Part shown: piece by piece, positions 1 to 12,404 of the stretch
Position numbering within the stretch: the stretch's first letter is position 1
How the letters are laid out: each line of letters begins with the position of its first letter
Assembly: GCF_041346945.1 (NCBI RefSeq)
Contig: NZ_CP166850.1
Coordinates: 10,276,501-10,340,500 of the forward strand
Source: Amycolatopsis sp. cg9
GTDB taxonomy: Bacteria > Actinomycetota > Actinomycetes > Mycobacteriales > Pseudonocardiaceae
DNA: 64,000 bases
Direction: 5' to 3'
Made by a program: the position numbers and the translations under genes
Notes under the pieces: generated by a model
Databases searched by the model: none
What the model was told of the DNA's origin: nothing
Seen by the model: the letters and a program-made list of their open reading frames with translations, nothing else

Positions 1-2744
<2,744 letters not shown>

Positions 2745-2805
2745 GTGCCGTCAACTCCGTGCCTTGTCCGCGCCGCCGGGGTGGCGGCGCCGGCCCGACC
2801 CCGTC

Positions 2806-5571
2806 TCAGGACAGGTCGAGCTCTCGATCGAGCAGTGCGAAGATTTCGTCGTCCGACGCGGCGTCGAGCGGCGCGTCCCCGGCTTCGGGGCCGCCCGCGT
2901 CGTCCGCGCCGTCGAGCCGGAACAGCAGGTCGCGCAGCCGGACCTTGACCCGGCCGTGCAGCGGCGGCCCGCCCGCGTCGGCGAACAGCGCCTGCTCCAG
3001 CCGGTCGAGGCCGGCGAGGACGTCGGAGTCCTCGGTGGACGGTCGAAGCGCGTCGAGCAGGTGCCCCGCCAGCGCGTCCGGAGTCGGGTAGTCGAAGACC
3101 AGCGTGGTGCGCAGTTTCAGCCCAGTCGCCTCGGCGAGCCGGTTGCGCAGCGCCACCGCCGTGAGCGACTCGAAGCCGAGCTCGCTGAACGCGCTGTCGC
3201 CGCCGATCCCGGCGGCCGTCTCCCGGCCGAGCACCTCGGCGGTGTGCTCGCGGACCAGGTCCAGCACCAGTTCGGCGCGGGCGGGCTCGGGCAGCGAGGC
3301 CAGCCGCGCGGCGAACCCGCCCTCGGGAGCGCTGCGCGTGACCGGTTCGGTGTGCGGGGCGCGGACGTACTCCCCCGGCAGCGCGCCGAGGACGACGTTT
3401 TCGGCCGAGAAGACCGGCCGCCCCACGGTGTCGGTGGCCGCCACGGACACCGACTCCGGGCCGGTGGCCCGCAGCCGGACCCGCAACGCCGGCGCCCCGG
3501 CCGTGTGCAGGGCCAGCCCGCTCCACGACGACGCGAGCCAGCCTTCGGACTCCGCCGCGGCGGGGAACAACGCGACCGCCTGGAGCGCGGAATCGAGCAG
3601 CGCGGGGTGGATGCCGTAGCCAGCGCCGCCCCCGGCCTGCACCGGCAGCGCGACTTCGGCGAACAGCTCGCCGTCGAGCGACCAGGCGCCGGTGAGCCCG
3701 CCGAACTCCGGGCCGAGCTCGATGCCGTGCGCCCGCAGGCGGTCCCGCGCGGTCTGGGTGTCCTCGGCGGCGGCACCCGGCGGCGGCCATTCGACGGGCG
3801 GCTCGGCGCCGGCCGCCGCGCCCGCGGTCTCGGCCATGATCCCGGTCGCGTGCCGCGTCCACGGGCCGCCCTGGGCGGCGCCGACCGAGTCGGGCCGGGC
3901 GAACACGCCGATCCGGCGCGCCCCGGCGTCGTCGACCGGGCCGATCCGCACCTGCAGGCACAGCGCCTCTTCGGCGAAGACGACCGGCAGGTGCTGGGTG
4001 AGCTCTTCGATCCGGGCGCAGCCCAGTTCGGACGCCGCGTGCAGGATCAGCTCGACCAGCACCGCCGACGGCAGCACGGTCCGGCCGAACACGGTGTGCC
4101 CGGCCAGCCACGGCTGCTGCGCGGCGGACAGCCGGCCGGTGAACAGCCAGCCGCCGTCCTCGGCGAGTTCGACCGCCGCGCCGAGCAGCGGGTGCCCGGC
4201 GGCCAGCAGGCCGGCGGCGGCGACCGTGGCGTCCGAACCGGACTCCGGCAGCGTCACCGGCTCGGCACCGCCGGGGAAGGCCGCGGTCCAGTCGACGCCC
4301 ACCCCGGACACGTAGGCCGCGGCCAGCGAGCCGAGGAACGAGCGCGGGCCGTCCTCACGACGGCGGATCGAGCCGAGCACCACCGCGCGGCCGTCGAGCG
4401 TGTCGATCGTGTCCTGCACCGCGACCGTGAGCACCGGGTGCGGGCTGATTTCGGCGAAGACGCCGAGCCCCTGCGCGACGAGCCCGCGGGTGGCCTCGTC
4501 GAAGCGGACCGGGTTGCGCAGGTTCCGGAACCAGTAGCGGGCGTCGAGCACCGAGGTGTCGAGCGGGCCTTCGGTGACCGTCGAGTGGAACGGGACGGCG
4601 GTGGACGACGGCGCGAGCGGGGCGAGGTCGGCCAGCAGCCGGTCGCGGATGCCGTCGATGTGCCGCGAGTGCGCGGCCAGCCCGACCGGGATGCGCCGGG
4701 CCCGCACGCCTTCGGCGGTCAGGTCGGCCAGGAGTCCTTCCACCGCACCGGAATCGCCGGAGACGACGACCCACGACGGCGCGTTCACGGCACCGATGTC
4801 GAGCCCGTCCCGGCCCGCCAGCCGCGACCGGACGTCGGCGACCGGCAGGGGGACGGAGATCATGTCGCCGCGGCCGGACAGCGTGGCCTGCGCCTGGCTC
4901 CACCGCGCGGCCACCCGCATGCCGTCCTGGTGGGACAGCGCGCCGGTCGCGCAGGCCGCGGCGACCTCGCCGAGGCTGTGCCCGACGACGGCGGCGGGTT
5001 CCACGCCGTGCGAACGCCAGAGGGCGGCCAGCGCCACCATCACCGCGAACAGCACCGGCTGCACGACGTCGGCCCCGTCGTCCAGCGTGGGCGCGCCGGG
5101 GCGGCCGTGCAGGACGTCCACAATGGACCAGTCGGCGAAGGCGGCGAGCGCGGCGTCGCAGCGCGCGATCTCCCCGGCGAACACCGGCGACCACTCCAGC
5201 AGGTCCAGGGCCATGCCCGGCCACTGCGAACCCTGGCCGGGGAACACGAACACGACCCGCTCGGCCCGCCGGGCGCTGCCGCGCACGACGTCCGGCGGGT
5301 TCTGGCCGGCCGCGAGGGCCTCCAGACCGCGCAGGCCGCCGTCGCGGCCGCCGGAGAGCAGCACGGCCCGGTGCGCCCGGCCGGTGTCCTCGGCGGCGAC
5401 CGAGCGCGCGAACGACTCGAACGGCGTGTCGGGGTGCTCGGCGAGGTACCGGGCGAGGCGGTGGGCCTTCGACCGCAGGCCCGCCTTGCTGTCGGCGGAG
5501 ACGATCAGGGGCACGACGTCGTGACCACTGCCGGTGTGCTCGTGCTCGGTCGTCAGGGTCGGGGTGGCCAC
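2806..5571 (-). CDS. Type I PKS loading protein, AT-DH-ACP without KS
   Basis: 921 residues, GTG start with strong GGAGGT 8 nt upstream. There is no ketosynthase: a short linker, then AT (about 95-400; GHSLGE Ser199), DH (about 470-745; HTVFGRTVLP with His492 and HPALLD with Asp660, both catalytic residues present), ACP (about 765-845; LGFESL Ser802) and a C-terminal docking tail ending in DDEIFALLDREL. The AT has Trp where extender ATs have the carboxylate-binding Arg, and AAHS (299-302) in place of YASH/HAFH. Both are known signs of an AT that loads a monocarboxylic starter, so this is inferred to be the loading module. A DH in a loading module without KR is odd and may be vestigial or may act on a preformed beta-hydroxy starter. 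Confidence 0.9.
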   Translation of the reverse strand: MATPTLTTEHEHTGSGHDVVPLIVSADSKAGLRSKAHRLARYLAEHPDTPFESFARSVAAEDTGRAHRAVLLSGGRDGGLRGLEALAAGQNPPDVVRGSARRAERVVFVFPGQGSQWPGMALDLLEWSPVFAGEIARCDAALAAFADWSIVDVLHGRPGAPTLDDGADVVQPVLFAVMVALAALWRSHGVEPAAVVGHSLGEVAAACATGALSHQDGMRVAARWSQAQATLSGRGDMISVPLPVADVRSRLAGRDGLDIGAVNAPSWVVVSGDSGAVEGLLADLTAEGVRARRIPVGLAAHSRHIDGIRDRLLADLAPLAPSSTAVPFHSTVTEGPLDTSVLDARYWFRNLRNPVRFDEATRGLVAQGLGVFAEISPHPVLTVAVQDTIDTLDGRAVVLGSIRRREDGPRSFLGSLAAAYVSGVGVDWTAAFPGGAEPVTLPESGSDATVAAAGLLAAGHPLLGAAVELAEDGGWLFTGRLSAAQQPWLAGHTVFGRTVLPSAVLVELILHAASELGCARIEELTQHLPVVFAEEALCLQVRIGPVDDAGARRIGVFARPDSVGAAQGGPWTRHATGIMAETAGAAAGAEPPVEWPPPGAAAEDTQTARDRLRAHGIELGPEFGGLTGAWSLDGELFAEVALPVQAGGGAGYGIHPALLDSALQAVALFPAAAESEGWLASSWSGLALHTAGAPALRVRLRATGPESVSVAATDTVGRPVFSAENVVLGALPGEYVRAPHTEPVTRSAPEGGFAARLASLPEPARAELVLDLVREHTAEVLGRETAAGIGGDSAFSELGFESLTAVALRNRLAEATGLKLRTTLVFDYPTPDALAGHLLDALRPSTEDSDVLAGLDRLEQALFADAGGPPLHGRVKVRLRDLLFRLDGADDAGGPEAGDAPLDAASDDEIFALLDRELDLS

Positions 5572-5599
5572 TGCTTACCTCCGGGGTCGGGCGTCCGGC

Positions 5600-7090
5600 T
5601 CAAGGAAGACGCACGGAGAACGGGTTCCGGAACACGTCGCCCGGGTCCCAGCGCGCCTTGACCCGCTGCAGCCGCGGGTAGTTGTGCTGGTGGTAGAGCT
5701 CGTGCCAGGCCAGCCCGGAGCGGTTCCACCGCTCGTCCTGCACGTCGAAGTCCGGGTTGTTCACGTACGAGCCGTTGGTGCGCTCGTCGGGCACCGGCAC
5801 GCCGCCGGTCCCGGCGTAGACGTCCGCGTAGAACTCGCGCAGCCAGGCCAGGTGCGCCTCGGGCTGCTCGGAGGCGTCCCAGTGCGTGGAGTAGACGAGC
5901 TTGAGGATCGAGTCGCGCTGCGCGATCGCGGTGTCGGCCGGCGACAGGGCGTTCATCTGCCCGCCGCAGCCGACGAACATCACGCCCGCGCGGTGGTTGC
6001 CGTAGTCCTCGCGCAGCAGGTGCCGGTAGATCTTGCCGGCCTGCTCGTCGGTGCAGCGCTTGCGCAGGTCGGCCGCCTTGATCTTGAAGCTCAGCGTGTG
6101 GTCGCCGCTGTCGGCGATCCCGCCCCACGACGTCGAGTGCAGCCACGGCAGCTCCTGGCGGCTGCTCAGCGCCGGGGCGACGCCGAGGTCCCGGCGGATC
6201 GCGGCCACGTAGTCGTCGAGCAGGCCGGCCGCGTTCGGGAGGGCGCTGTCGATCTGGGTCGACATGGCGACGAACTGCGAAGCCCGCGTCCCGCACCAGA
6301 GGCCGCTGTAGAGGTCGTCGTAGGGCGAACCGGGCGCGCTGTTGCGCTCGTACCAGTCGCCGTGGTTGCGCAGCAGGCGGGTGAACGCGGCTTCGTCGAG
6401 CATGTCCCACACCCAGACGTCCTGCTGCACCAGCAGCCGCGCGGGCGGGGTGGGCAGCAGCGCGGACGGGGCGCCGGTCACGCCGGGGATCCGCAGCCAG
6501 TAGCGCGTCACCACGCCGAAGTTGCCGCCACCGCCGCCGGTGTGGGCCCACCAGAGGTCGTGGTTCTCGTCGTCGGGGTCGCGGGTCGCGACCACCGCGC
6601 GGGCCGTGCCGCCGGCGTCGACCACGACGACCTCGACCGCGTACAGGTGGTCGGAGACGTAACCGAACTTCCGCGACAGCGGGCCGTACCCGCCACCCGC
6701 GATGTGCCCGCCGAGGCCGACGCTCGGGCAGGAGCCGGCCGGGATCGTGACGCCCCAGCGCTTGTACAGCGTCCGGTAGGCCTGGCCCACGGTCGCGCCG
6801 GGCTCCACGACGAAGGCGTCGCGCTCGGGGTCGAAGTCGATGCGGTTGAGCTCGGAGAGGTCGATGACGACCTGGACGTCCGGGGCGCCGACCATCTCCT
6901 CGACGCAGTGGCCGCCGCTGCGGACCGCGATCCGCCTGCCTTCGCGGACGGCGGTGCCGACGGCTGCCACCACCTCTTCGGTGGAGGTCGCGACGCAGAC
7001 GTAGTCGGGCTTGCCGACCCAGCGCTGGTTCACCCCGCGCACGAGATCGGCGTACCGGGCGTCGTCCGGCAGAACAGTTACCGCACCCAT
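5600..7090 (-). CDS. Berberine-bridge-type FAD-dependent oxidoreductase
   Basis: 496 residues. ATG start with GAGGG 7 nt upstream. Contains an FAD-binding PCMH-type domain (about 30-205) and a C-terminal BBE motif (NYPRLQRVKARWDPGDVFR). His61 in RSGGHC and Cys121 in AGSCPSVGLGGH fit the bicovalent FAD attachment of the AknOx/TamL group. No signal peptide, so it is probably cytoplasmic. Family members oxidise alcohols (often on a sugar or polyketide) to ketones or acids at the expense of O2. It lies 28 bp upstream of the PKS loading gene in the same direction, so it is likely the first gene of the PKS operon and a late tailoring enzyme. The exact substrate cannot be read from sequence. Confidence 0.88.
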   Translation of the reverse strand: MGAVTVLPDDARYADLVRGVNQRWVGKPDYVCVATSTEEVVAAVGTAVREGRRIAVRSGGHCVEEMVGAPDVQVVIDLSELNRIDFDPERDAFVVEPGATVGQAYRTLYKRWGVTIPAGSCPSVGLGGHIAGGGYGPLSRKFGYVSDHLYAVEVVVVDAGGTARAVVATRDPDDENHDLWWAHTGGGGGNFGVVTRYWLRIPGVTGAPSALLPTPPARLLVQQDVWVWDMLDEAAFTRLLRNHGDWYERNSAPGSPYDDLYSGLWCGTRASQFVAMSTQIDSALPNAAGLLDDYVAAIRRDLGVAPALSSRQELPWLHSTSWGGIADSGDHTLSFKIKAADLRKRCTDEQAGKIYRHLLREDYGNHRAGVMFVGCGGQMNALSPADTAIAQRDSILKLVYSTHWDASEQPEAHLAWLREFYADVYAGTGGVPVPDERTNGSYVNNPDFDVQDERWNRSGLAWHELYHQHNYPRLQRVKARWDPGDVFRNPFSVRLP

Positions 7091-7290
7091 CGATCGCCCT
7101 CATTCCCGAGTTTATTCATCCTCGCCGAACACTACGGTGGCGCCGCTGACCGCTCCAACCCCTAACCCCCCGAAACCGCTGCTCACCAGCCTCTTGCTTA
7201 GGGGCGCGCTAGGGGTTACCGGCCCGATCGGCCGCTGCTAAATTCAGACTGCGGAAATCTTTATTCTGCTAAATACAAGGGCGGGCAATC
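7091..7290. promoter_or_regulatory. Divergent promoter region with CTAGGGGT-type repeats
   Basis: 200-bp gap between the leftward BBE/PKS operon and the rightward NRPS-like operon. It contains AACCCCTAACC (7157-7167), TTAGGGG (7198-7204) and CTAGGGGTT (7209-7217), which together form inverted and direct repeats. The same TAGGGG word recurs at 20,129-20,160 and 28,692-28,744 in front of other cluster operons, so it is a candidate binding site for the cluster's regulator. That role is inference. Confidence 0.5.
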
Positions 7291-8082
7291 GTGGCCGAAC
7301 TCCATTCATGGCACCCGATCGACGAGAACGCGGACGACAAGGAAGTAATCATCACGGTTGATTTCACGGTCACCGGGCGACCGGAAGCGGGGTTCGCCGA
7401 GCTCGCGACCCACCTGGAGACGCCCTACGGCGTGTGGGAGAGCCTGCCGCCCGCCGTCGGCGACGAAACCGGCATGAACGGGGACGACTACCTCGACCGG
7501 TGGACCACCGAGCTGAGGGAGAGCGGCGTCGAGGTCAAGGCGGTGTTCGGCTACTGCGCGTCCAGCGTGTTCGCGCTGGCCATCGCCGACCGGATCGCGA
7601 CCTGGCAGGACAAGCCGCAGGTCGTGCTGTTCGACCCGACCGCCGCGACCGGGTTCACCGTGCTCTACTACGGCTTCTTCCGCGTGGTGGACGCGCTCGC
7701 GGCCGTCCTCACCGACGACGAGGTCCGCGACGCGCACGCCGCCGGCGAGACCGCGCAGCGGACCCACGACGACCTCGAGACGCTCACGAAGGAGTTCGTG
7801 CGCATCTACCGCGAGGTCGGCGGCACCGCCTTCGAGCGCGTCGGCCTGGAAGCCGACCGCGCCGAGGAGCTGGTCTCCTGGTTCAGCAGCTACATGACCT
7901 ACCTCGTGGCCGCTTCGCAGCTGACCGTGCCCGCCGACCTGTCCGGTGTGGACGTCATCCGCTCGGCCGAACTCCCCGGCGCGCTCGAGATCGGCGCGCG
8001 CGAAGTCCGCTTCGACATCGACCACTCCGGCCTGCTCAGCCAGCCGGAGGTCGCGCAGGCCGTCAGCGGCCTGCTCGCCTGA
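7291..8082 (+). CDS. Thioesterase-like alpha/beta hydrolase with Cys nucleophile
   Basis: 263 residues, GTG start preceded by AAGGGCGGG. The fold-level pattern of an NRPS/PKS thioesterase is visible: the nucleophile elbow reads GYCAS (Cys89) where type II thioesterases have GxSxG, an acidic residue follows in VVLFDP (Asp115), and a DHSGLL motif carries His245 near the C-terminus. A Cys-Asp-His triad is therefore plausible. First gene of the rightward operon, 37 bp before the methyltransferase. It could be an editing enzyme, a release or transfer catalyst (Cys thioesterases are known in beta-lactone and beta-lactam forming NRPSs), or an aminoacyl shuttle. Family assignment is moderately sure, function is not. 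Confidence 0.7.
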   Translation: MAELHSWHPIDENADDKEVIITVDFTVTGRPEAGFAELATHLETPYGVWESLPPAVGDETGMNGDDYLDRWTTELRESGVEVKAVFGYCASSVFALAIADRIATWQDKPQVVLFDPTAATGFTVLYYGFFRVVDALAAVLTDDEVRDAHAAGETAQRTHDDLETLTKEFVRIYREVGGTAFERVGLEADRAEELVSWFSSYMTYLVAASQLTVPADLSGVDVIRSAELPGALEIGAREVRFDIDHSGLLSQPEVAQAVSGLLA

Positions 8083-8119
8083 CCGCCCCCGTTTCTTCCG
8101 GAATCCAGCAGGAGAGCTG

Positions 8120-9547
8120 ATGCCGACGTCACCGACCGGTCTGGGCACCGGCACGGAAAGCCAAGCCGAAGCCGCGCTCGCCGGGCACCCCGGGATCGCG
8201 CGCGCCCGCGTGACCCGCGAACCCGGGACCGGGCGGCTCGTCGCCCACGTCGTGCCGCGGGACCCGGTCGCCGAGGACGGCGACGACCGCAAGCGCGTCG
8301 ACGAGTGGCAGCTGATCTACGAATGGGTCTACGGCGAGCTCCCCGAGTCCGGCGGGCTCGGGGAGAACTTCGTGGGCTGGCACAGCACCTACACCGGGCT
8401 GCCGATCGAGCTCGCGCAGATGCGGGAGTGGCGGGACGCGACCGTCGAGCGGATCAAGTCGCTGCGACCCCGCCGGGTGCTGGAGATCGGCGTCGGCACC
8501 GGCCTGCTGATGGCCAAGCTCGCGCCGTCGTGCGAGGAGTACGTCGCGACGGACTTCTCCGCCACCGTGGTCGAGACGCTCACCGGCCAGGTCGCCGACG
8601 ACCCCGCGCTGGCCCACGTGACGCTGCACAACCGCGAGGCCAACGACTTCTCCGGGCTGCCGGACCAGCACTTCGACACCGTGGTGATCAACTCGGTCAT
8701 CCAGTACTTCCCGGACATCGGCTACCTCGCGGACGTGCTGCGGCAGGCGGCCGCGCTGCTCGCGCCCGGCGGCGCGGTGTTCGTCGGCGACGTCCGGAAC
8801 CTGCGGCTGCTGCGGGCCTTCCGGACCGCCGTACTGGCCGACGAGCTCGCCGCCGCGCCCGAGTCGGCCCGCGAACTCGTCGAGAACAGCGTCCTGGAGG
8901 AGAAGGAACTGCTCGTCGACCCCGACTTCTTCCCGGCGCTGGCCGCGACGCTGCCCGGGATCGCGGCGGCGGACGTCCGGCTCAAGCGGGCCCACCACCA
9001 CAACGAGCTGAGCCGGCACCGCTACGACGCCGTGCTGCGCAAGGAACCCGCGGAGACCGTCGAGCCGGTGCTGACCGCGGCCTGGGACCCGGGTGCGCTG
9101 GAGACGCTGCTGAGCGACGTCCGGCCGGCGTCCGCGCGGATCACCGGCGTGCCGAACGGCCGGGTCGCGCGCGAGCTGGCCGAGCTGGCGAAGCTCGACA
9201 CCGGCCGGGCGCCCGCCGCGGTGACCGCGCCGGACCCGGAAGACCTCCACGAGATCGGCAGGCGGCGCGGCTACCAGGCCGCGGTGACCTGGTCCGCCGA
9301 AGGCCCCGGCCTGGTCGACGTCGTGTACACGCGCGACGGCGAGCCGGTGACAGTGCCCGCCTCGGCCGCCACCCCCGGACTGCCCTTCACCACCTACGCG
9401 AACGCGCCCTCGCGCGCGGCGAAGACGAGCTCGTTCGTCGCCGAGCTGCGCGCGTACCTCGCCGCGCGGCTGCCCGCCGAGGCGATCCCGCACGCCTTCA
9501 CCACCGTCGAAGACCTCCCCGAAGGGACCGGACATGCCGACCACTGA
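8120..9547 (+). CDS. Stand-alone NRPS-derived N-methyltransferase (A-domain C-subdomain interrupted by MT)
   Basis: 475 residues, ATG with AGGAGAG upstream. Residues about 15-45 resemble the piece after A8 of an adenylation domain (AALAGHPGIARARV…GRLVAHVVP). A class I methyltransferase follows (SAM motif VLEIGVGTGLLM about 119-130, DTVVINSVIQYFPD), and residues about 435-470 resemble A9 (LRAYLAARLPAEAIPHAF). This is the layout of an MT domain inserted in an A-domain C-terminal subdomain, but A1-A7 are absent and no PCP follows. It cannot adenylate by itself, so it probably N-methylates an aminoacyl-PCP in trans. Its stop lies 14 bp inside the next gene, so the two are translationally coupled. 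Confidence 0.82.
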   Translation: MPTSPTGLGTGTESQAEAALAGHPGIARARVTREPGTGRLVAHVVPRDPVAEDGDDRKRVDEWQLIYEWVYGELPESGGLGENFVGWHSTYTGLPIELAQMREWRDATVERIKSLRPRRVLEIGVGTGLLMAKLAPSCEEYVATDFSATVVETLTGQVADDPALAHVTLHNREANDFSGLPDQHFDTVVINSVIQYFPDIGYLADVLRQAAALLAPGGAVFVGDVRNLRLLRAFRTAVLADELAAAPESARELVENSVLEEKELLVDPDFFPALAATLPGIAAADVRLKRAHHHNELSRHRYDAVLRKEPAETVEPVLTAAWDPGALETLLSDVRPASARITGVPNGRVARELAELAKLDTGRAPAAVTAPDPEDLHEIGRRRGYQAAVTWSAEGPGLVDVVYTRDGEPVTVPASAATPGLPFTTYANAPSRAAKTSSFVAELRAYLAARLPAEAIPHAFTTVEDLPEGTGHADH

Positions 9548-12404
9548 GGGCGCGCGGATCCCCGCGACCCGCAAGGAAGAAGGCCTCTGGCTGCTGGAGC
9601 GGCTGGTCCCCGGCGAAGGCGTCAACAACGTGCCGGGCGTCGCGCTGCAGGTCTCGGGCCGGCTCGACCGGGCCGTGCTGCAGGAAGCCGTCGCCCGGCT
9701 GGTGCGCCGGTACGACGCGCTGCGGACCGTCTTCCACGCCGACGACACCCGGCTGACCAAGGAGGTGCTGCCGTCCTTCCCGGTCCGCCTGGAGGGCGAG
9801 GACAGCACCGACGTCGAGGCCGGGCTGCGCGAGCTGATCACCCGGCCGTTCGCGCTCGACGGGACCCCGCTGCTGCGCGTCGGCCTGTTCCACGGCCCCG
9901 AGCACGACTCCGTCGGCGTGGCCGTGCACCACCTGATCTTCGACGGCACCTCGATGTCGATCTTCCTGGAGGAGCTCGCGGCCGCGTACGACGCCGTGCT
10001 CGCCGGGGACCTCCCCGACGCGAGCGAGCCCGTGCCGCTCTGGCCGGAGTCCGAGCCGAAGCCGGCGAGCCTCGCGTTCTGGCGCGAGCACCTGCGCGAC
10101 TTCGACGCGAGCGGCCTCGAACTGTGGTGCGGCGGCCAGGAAAGCGCCCAGCCGACCCTGCGCGGCGAGCAGCTGGTCCGCGCGTTCTCGCCCGAGGCGA
10201 AGGACGTCGTCACCGCGCTGCAGAAGGACCTCAAGGCGCCCGACGTCGTCCTCCTGCTGGCCGCCTACTACCTGCTGCTGCACGCCCACGGCGCCGGCCC
10301 CGACCTCGCCGTCGGGTTCCCGGTGAACGTCCGCAGCCAGCAGGCCCAGCGCGCGATCGGCTACCACGTCAACATCGTCCCGCTGCGCGTCCGCATCGAC
10401 CCGGCCGAGACGTTCCGGGCGTTCAGCCGCCGGGTGCGCGACCTCTTCTTCGAGGCGATCGCGCACGCGGACGTGCCGATGGACGTCCTGCTGCCCGAGG
10501 TCGAGCGCGCCGATTCCTCCTGGCGCACCACGATGTTCCGGCACGTGTTCAACTACCTGCCCTTCGGCGGGCGGGCGGCCACCAGCATCGGCGGCGCACC
10601 CGCCGAAGTCGCCGAGATCGACCCCGGGCACAGCAAGTTCGACCTCGAGTTCGTCATCCTCCCGTCGGCGGACGAAAGCCGCGTCAAGGCGGTGTACGGC
10701 GCCGAGGTGCTCAGCGGCGACGACGTCGGCCTGCTGCTGGAGCGCTACGACGCCCTCCTCGTCGCGGCCGCGGGCGCGCCCGACCGGCCGCTGGGCGAGC
10801 TGGACGTCTGGGGCGCCACCGACCGCCGCGTGCTGGACGTCGCCGCGAAACCGGCGTCGCCGGACACCGCGCTCACCGCGATCGCCCGCCACGTGCGGGA
10901 GAACCCCGGCGCGCCCGCCCTCGTCACCGACGACGGCACCACGTCGTACCGCGAACTCTGGCGGGCCGCTTCGGCGGTCACGACCCTGCTGGCCGACGCC
11001 GGGACCGGCCCGGGCGACCTGGTCGCGGTGGTCGCCCCGCGCGGGCGCGAACTCGCGGCCGCGGTGCTCGGCAGCTGGCTGGCCGGCGCCACGGTGACCA
11101 CCGTGGACCCCGATCAGGACGGCGTCGCCGAAGCCGTGTCCGGTGCGAAGCTGGTGCTGGGCGCGGCGGAAACCGCGCCGCACGCCTCGATCCCCTGGCG
11201 GCCGATCGCGTACGCGGTCACCGTGGCCGTCGAGCCGAACGCGGGCGCCGTGGCCCCGGACGATCCGGCGCTGATCGGCGTGACGCACCGGGAACTCGCC
11301 GCGTCCGTCCGGCACAGCGCGGCGCTCGTGCCGCCCGGCCGTCCGGTGCTGTGGCTGACGTCCCCGGCCGCCGGCGCCGCCGTCGCCGAGCTGCTGCTGG
11401 CACTGGCCACCGGTGCCCCGCTGGTCGTGGCGCCCGACCGGGCCCGCGCCGACGGCCGGCTGCTCGCCGAGCTCCTGACCCGCCACGACGCCGGCGTCGT
11501 GCACGCCACCCCGGCCGTCTGGTCGCGCGTGGTCGAGCACCTCGGCGAGGCCGCGGGCGGCCGGACCGCGCTGATCGGCGCCGAACCCGCGCCCGCCCCG
11601 CTCGTGCGCACCCTGCGCGCGCTCGAGGCCGACGTCCACACCGTGTTCTCCGGCTCCGGCCGCTGGGTGCTCGCCGACGGCATGCCGGTCGCGGGCCTCG
11701 ACGCCGACGTCGTCGCCCCGGACGGGCGGCGGCTGCCGCTGGGCGTGCGCGGGGAGCTCCGGCTGGGCAGGCTCGCCGTCGGTGTCCTCGCGCACTGGCG
11801 CACCGACGGGTCCCTGCACGTCCACGGCCCGCGCGAGCGCCAGCTGTTCCTCGGCGGCACCCGCGTCGACCTGGCGACCGTGGAGGACGCGCTGACCGCG
11901 TACACCGACGTCGTCGCGGCCGCGGTCACCGCGCGGGTCACCGACGGCGGGACCGAGCTGGTCGCCGTGGTGCACGCGCCGGACAAGCCGCAGCTCGCCG
12001 CCGACCTGGCCCGGCACGCCGAGACGGCCCTGCCGCCGCGGGCCCGCCCGGCCCGGTACCTGCGGGTCGACGCGCTGCCCGAGACCGCCGGGCACGAAGT
12101 GGACCGGGCGGCGGTCGCCGAACTGGCCGCCACGGCCGGGCCGGCGCCCGAAGTGCCCGCCGAGGCCGTTCCGGACGCCACGACCACCGCCGTGATGGCG
12201 ATGTTCGCGAAGCTGCTCAAGCGCACCGACGTCACCGAAGACACGAACTTCTTCGCCAGCGGCGGGCATTCGCTGCTGGCCGCCCAGCTCGTCCAGTCGA
12301 TCCAGAAGCAGACCGGGGTCCGGCTGAAGCTGTCCGCCGCCTTCTCCCACCCGACGCCGGCCGCGCTGGCGGAGCTGATCACCGAACGCGGGAGCACCCG
12401 ATGA
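9534..12404 (+). CDS. NRPS C-A*-PCP protein with degenerate adenylation domain
   Basis: 956 residues. Condensation domain about 5-430 with an intact HHLIFDG motif (His132-His133 to Gly138); adenylation-like region about 440-865; PCP about 875-955 with GGHSL (Ser913). The A region lacks the A3 phosphate-binding loop: DDPALIG passes directly into THREL near residue 575, where TSGTTGxPKG should be. The A10 catalytic Lys is replaced (PETAGHEVDR). It is therefore expected to be inactive in adenylation, and its PCP must be charged in trans, perhaps by the next gene. The C domain probably joins an aminoacyl unit to a polyketide, sugar or second aminoacyl group. It overlaps the next gene by ATGA. Confidence 0.88.
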   Translation: MPTTEGARIPATRKEEGLWLLERLVPGEGVNNVPGVALQVSGRLDRAVLQEAVARLVRRYDALRTVFHADDTRLTKEVLPSFPVRLEGEDSTDVEAGLRELITRPFALDGTPLLRVGLFHGPEHDSVGVAVHHLIFDGTSMSIFLEELAAAYDAVLAGDLPDASEPVPLWPESEPKPASLAFWREHLRDFDASGLELWCGGQESAQPTLRGEQLVRAFSPEAKDVVTALQKDLKAPDVVLLLAAYYLLLHAHGAGPDLAVGFPVNVRSQQAQRAIGYHVNIVPLRVRIDPAETFRAFSRRVRDLFFEAIAHADVPMDVLLPEVERADSSWRTTMFRHVFNYLPFGGRAATSIGGAPAEVAEIDPGHSKFDLEFVILPSADESRVKAVYGAEVLSGDDVGLLLERYDALLVAAAGAPDRPLGELDVWGATDRRVLDVAAKPASPDTALTAIARHVRENPGAPALVTDDGTTSYRELWRAASAVTTLLADAGTGPGDLVAVVAPRGRELAAAVLGSWLAGATVTTVDPDQDGVAEAVSGAKLVLGAAETAPHASIPWRPIAYAVTVAVEPNAGAVAPDDPALIGVTHRELAASVRHSAALVPPGRPVLWLTSPAAGAAVAELLLALATGAPLVVAPDRARADGRLLAELLTRHDAGVVHATPAVWSRVVEHLGEAAGGRTALIGAEPAPAPLVRTLRALEADVHTVFSGSGRWVLADGMPVAGLDADVVAPDGRRLPLGVRGELRLGRLAVGVLAHWRTDGSLHVHGPRERQLFLGGTRVDLATVEDALTAYTDVVAAAVTARVTDGGTELVAVVHAPDKPQLAADLARHAETALPPRARPARYLRVDALPETAGHEVDRAAVAELAATAGPAPEVPAEAVPDATTTAVMAMFAKLLKRTDVTEDTNFFASGGHSLLAAQLVQSIQKQTGVRLKLSAAFSHPTPAALAELITERGSTR

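Noticed and set aside
7946..8119. N-terminal extension of the methyltransferase frame upstream of ATG 8120
   Set aside because: It overlaps the thioesterase-like gene, while ATG 8120 has a good AGGAGAG site.
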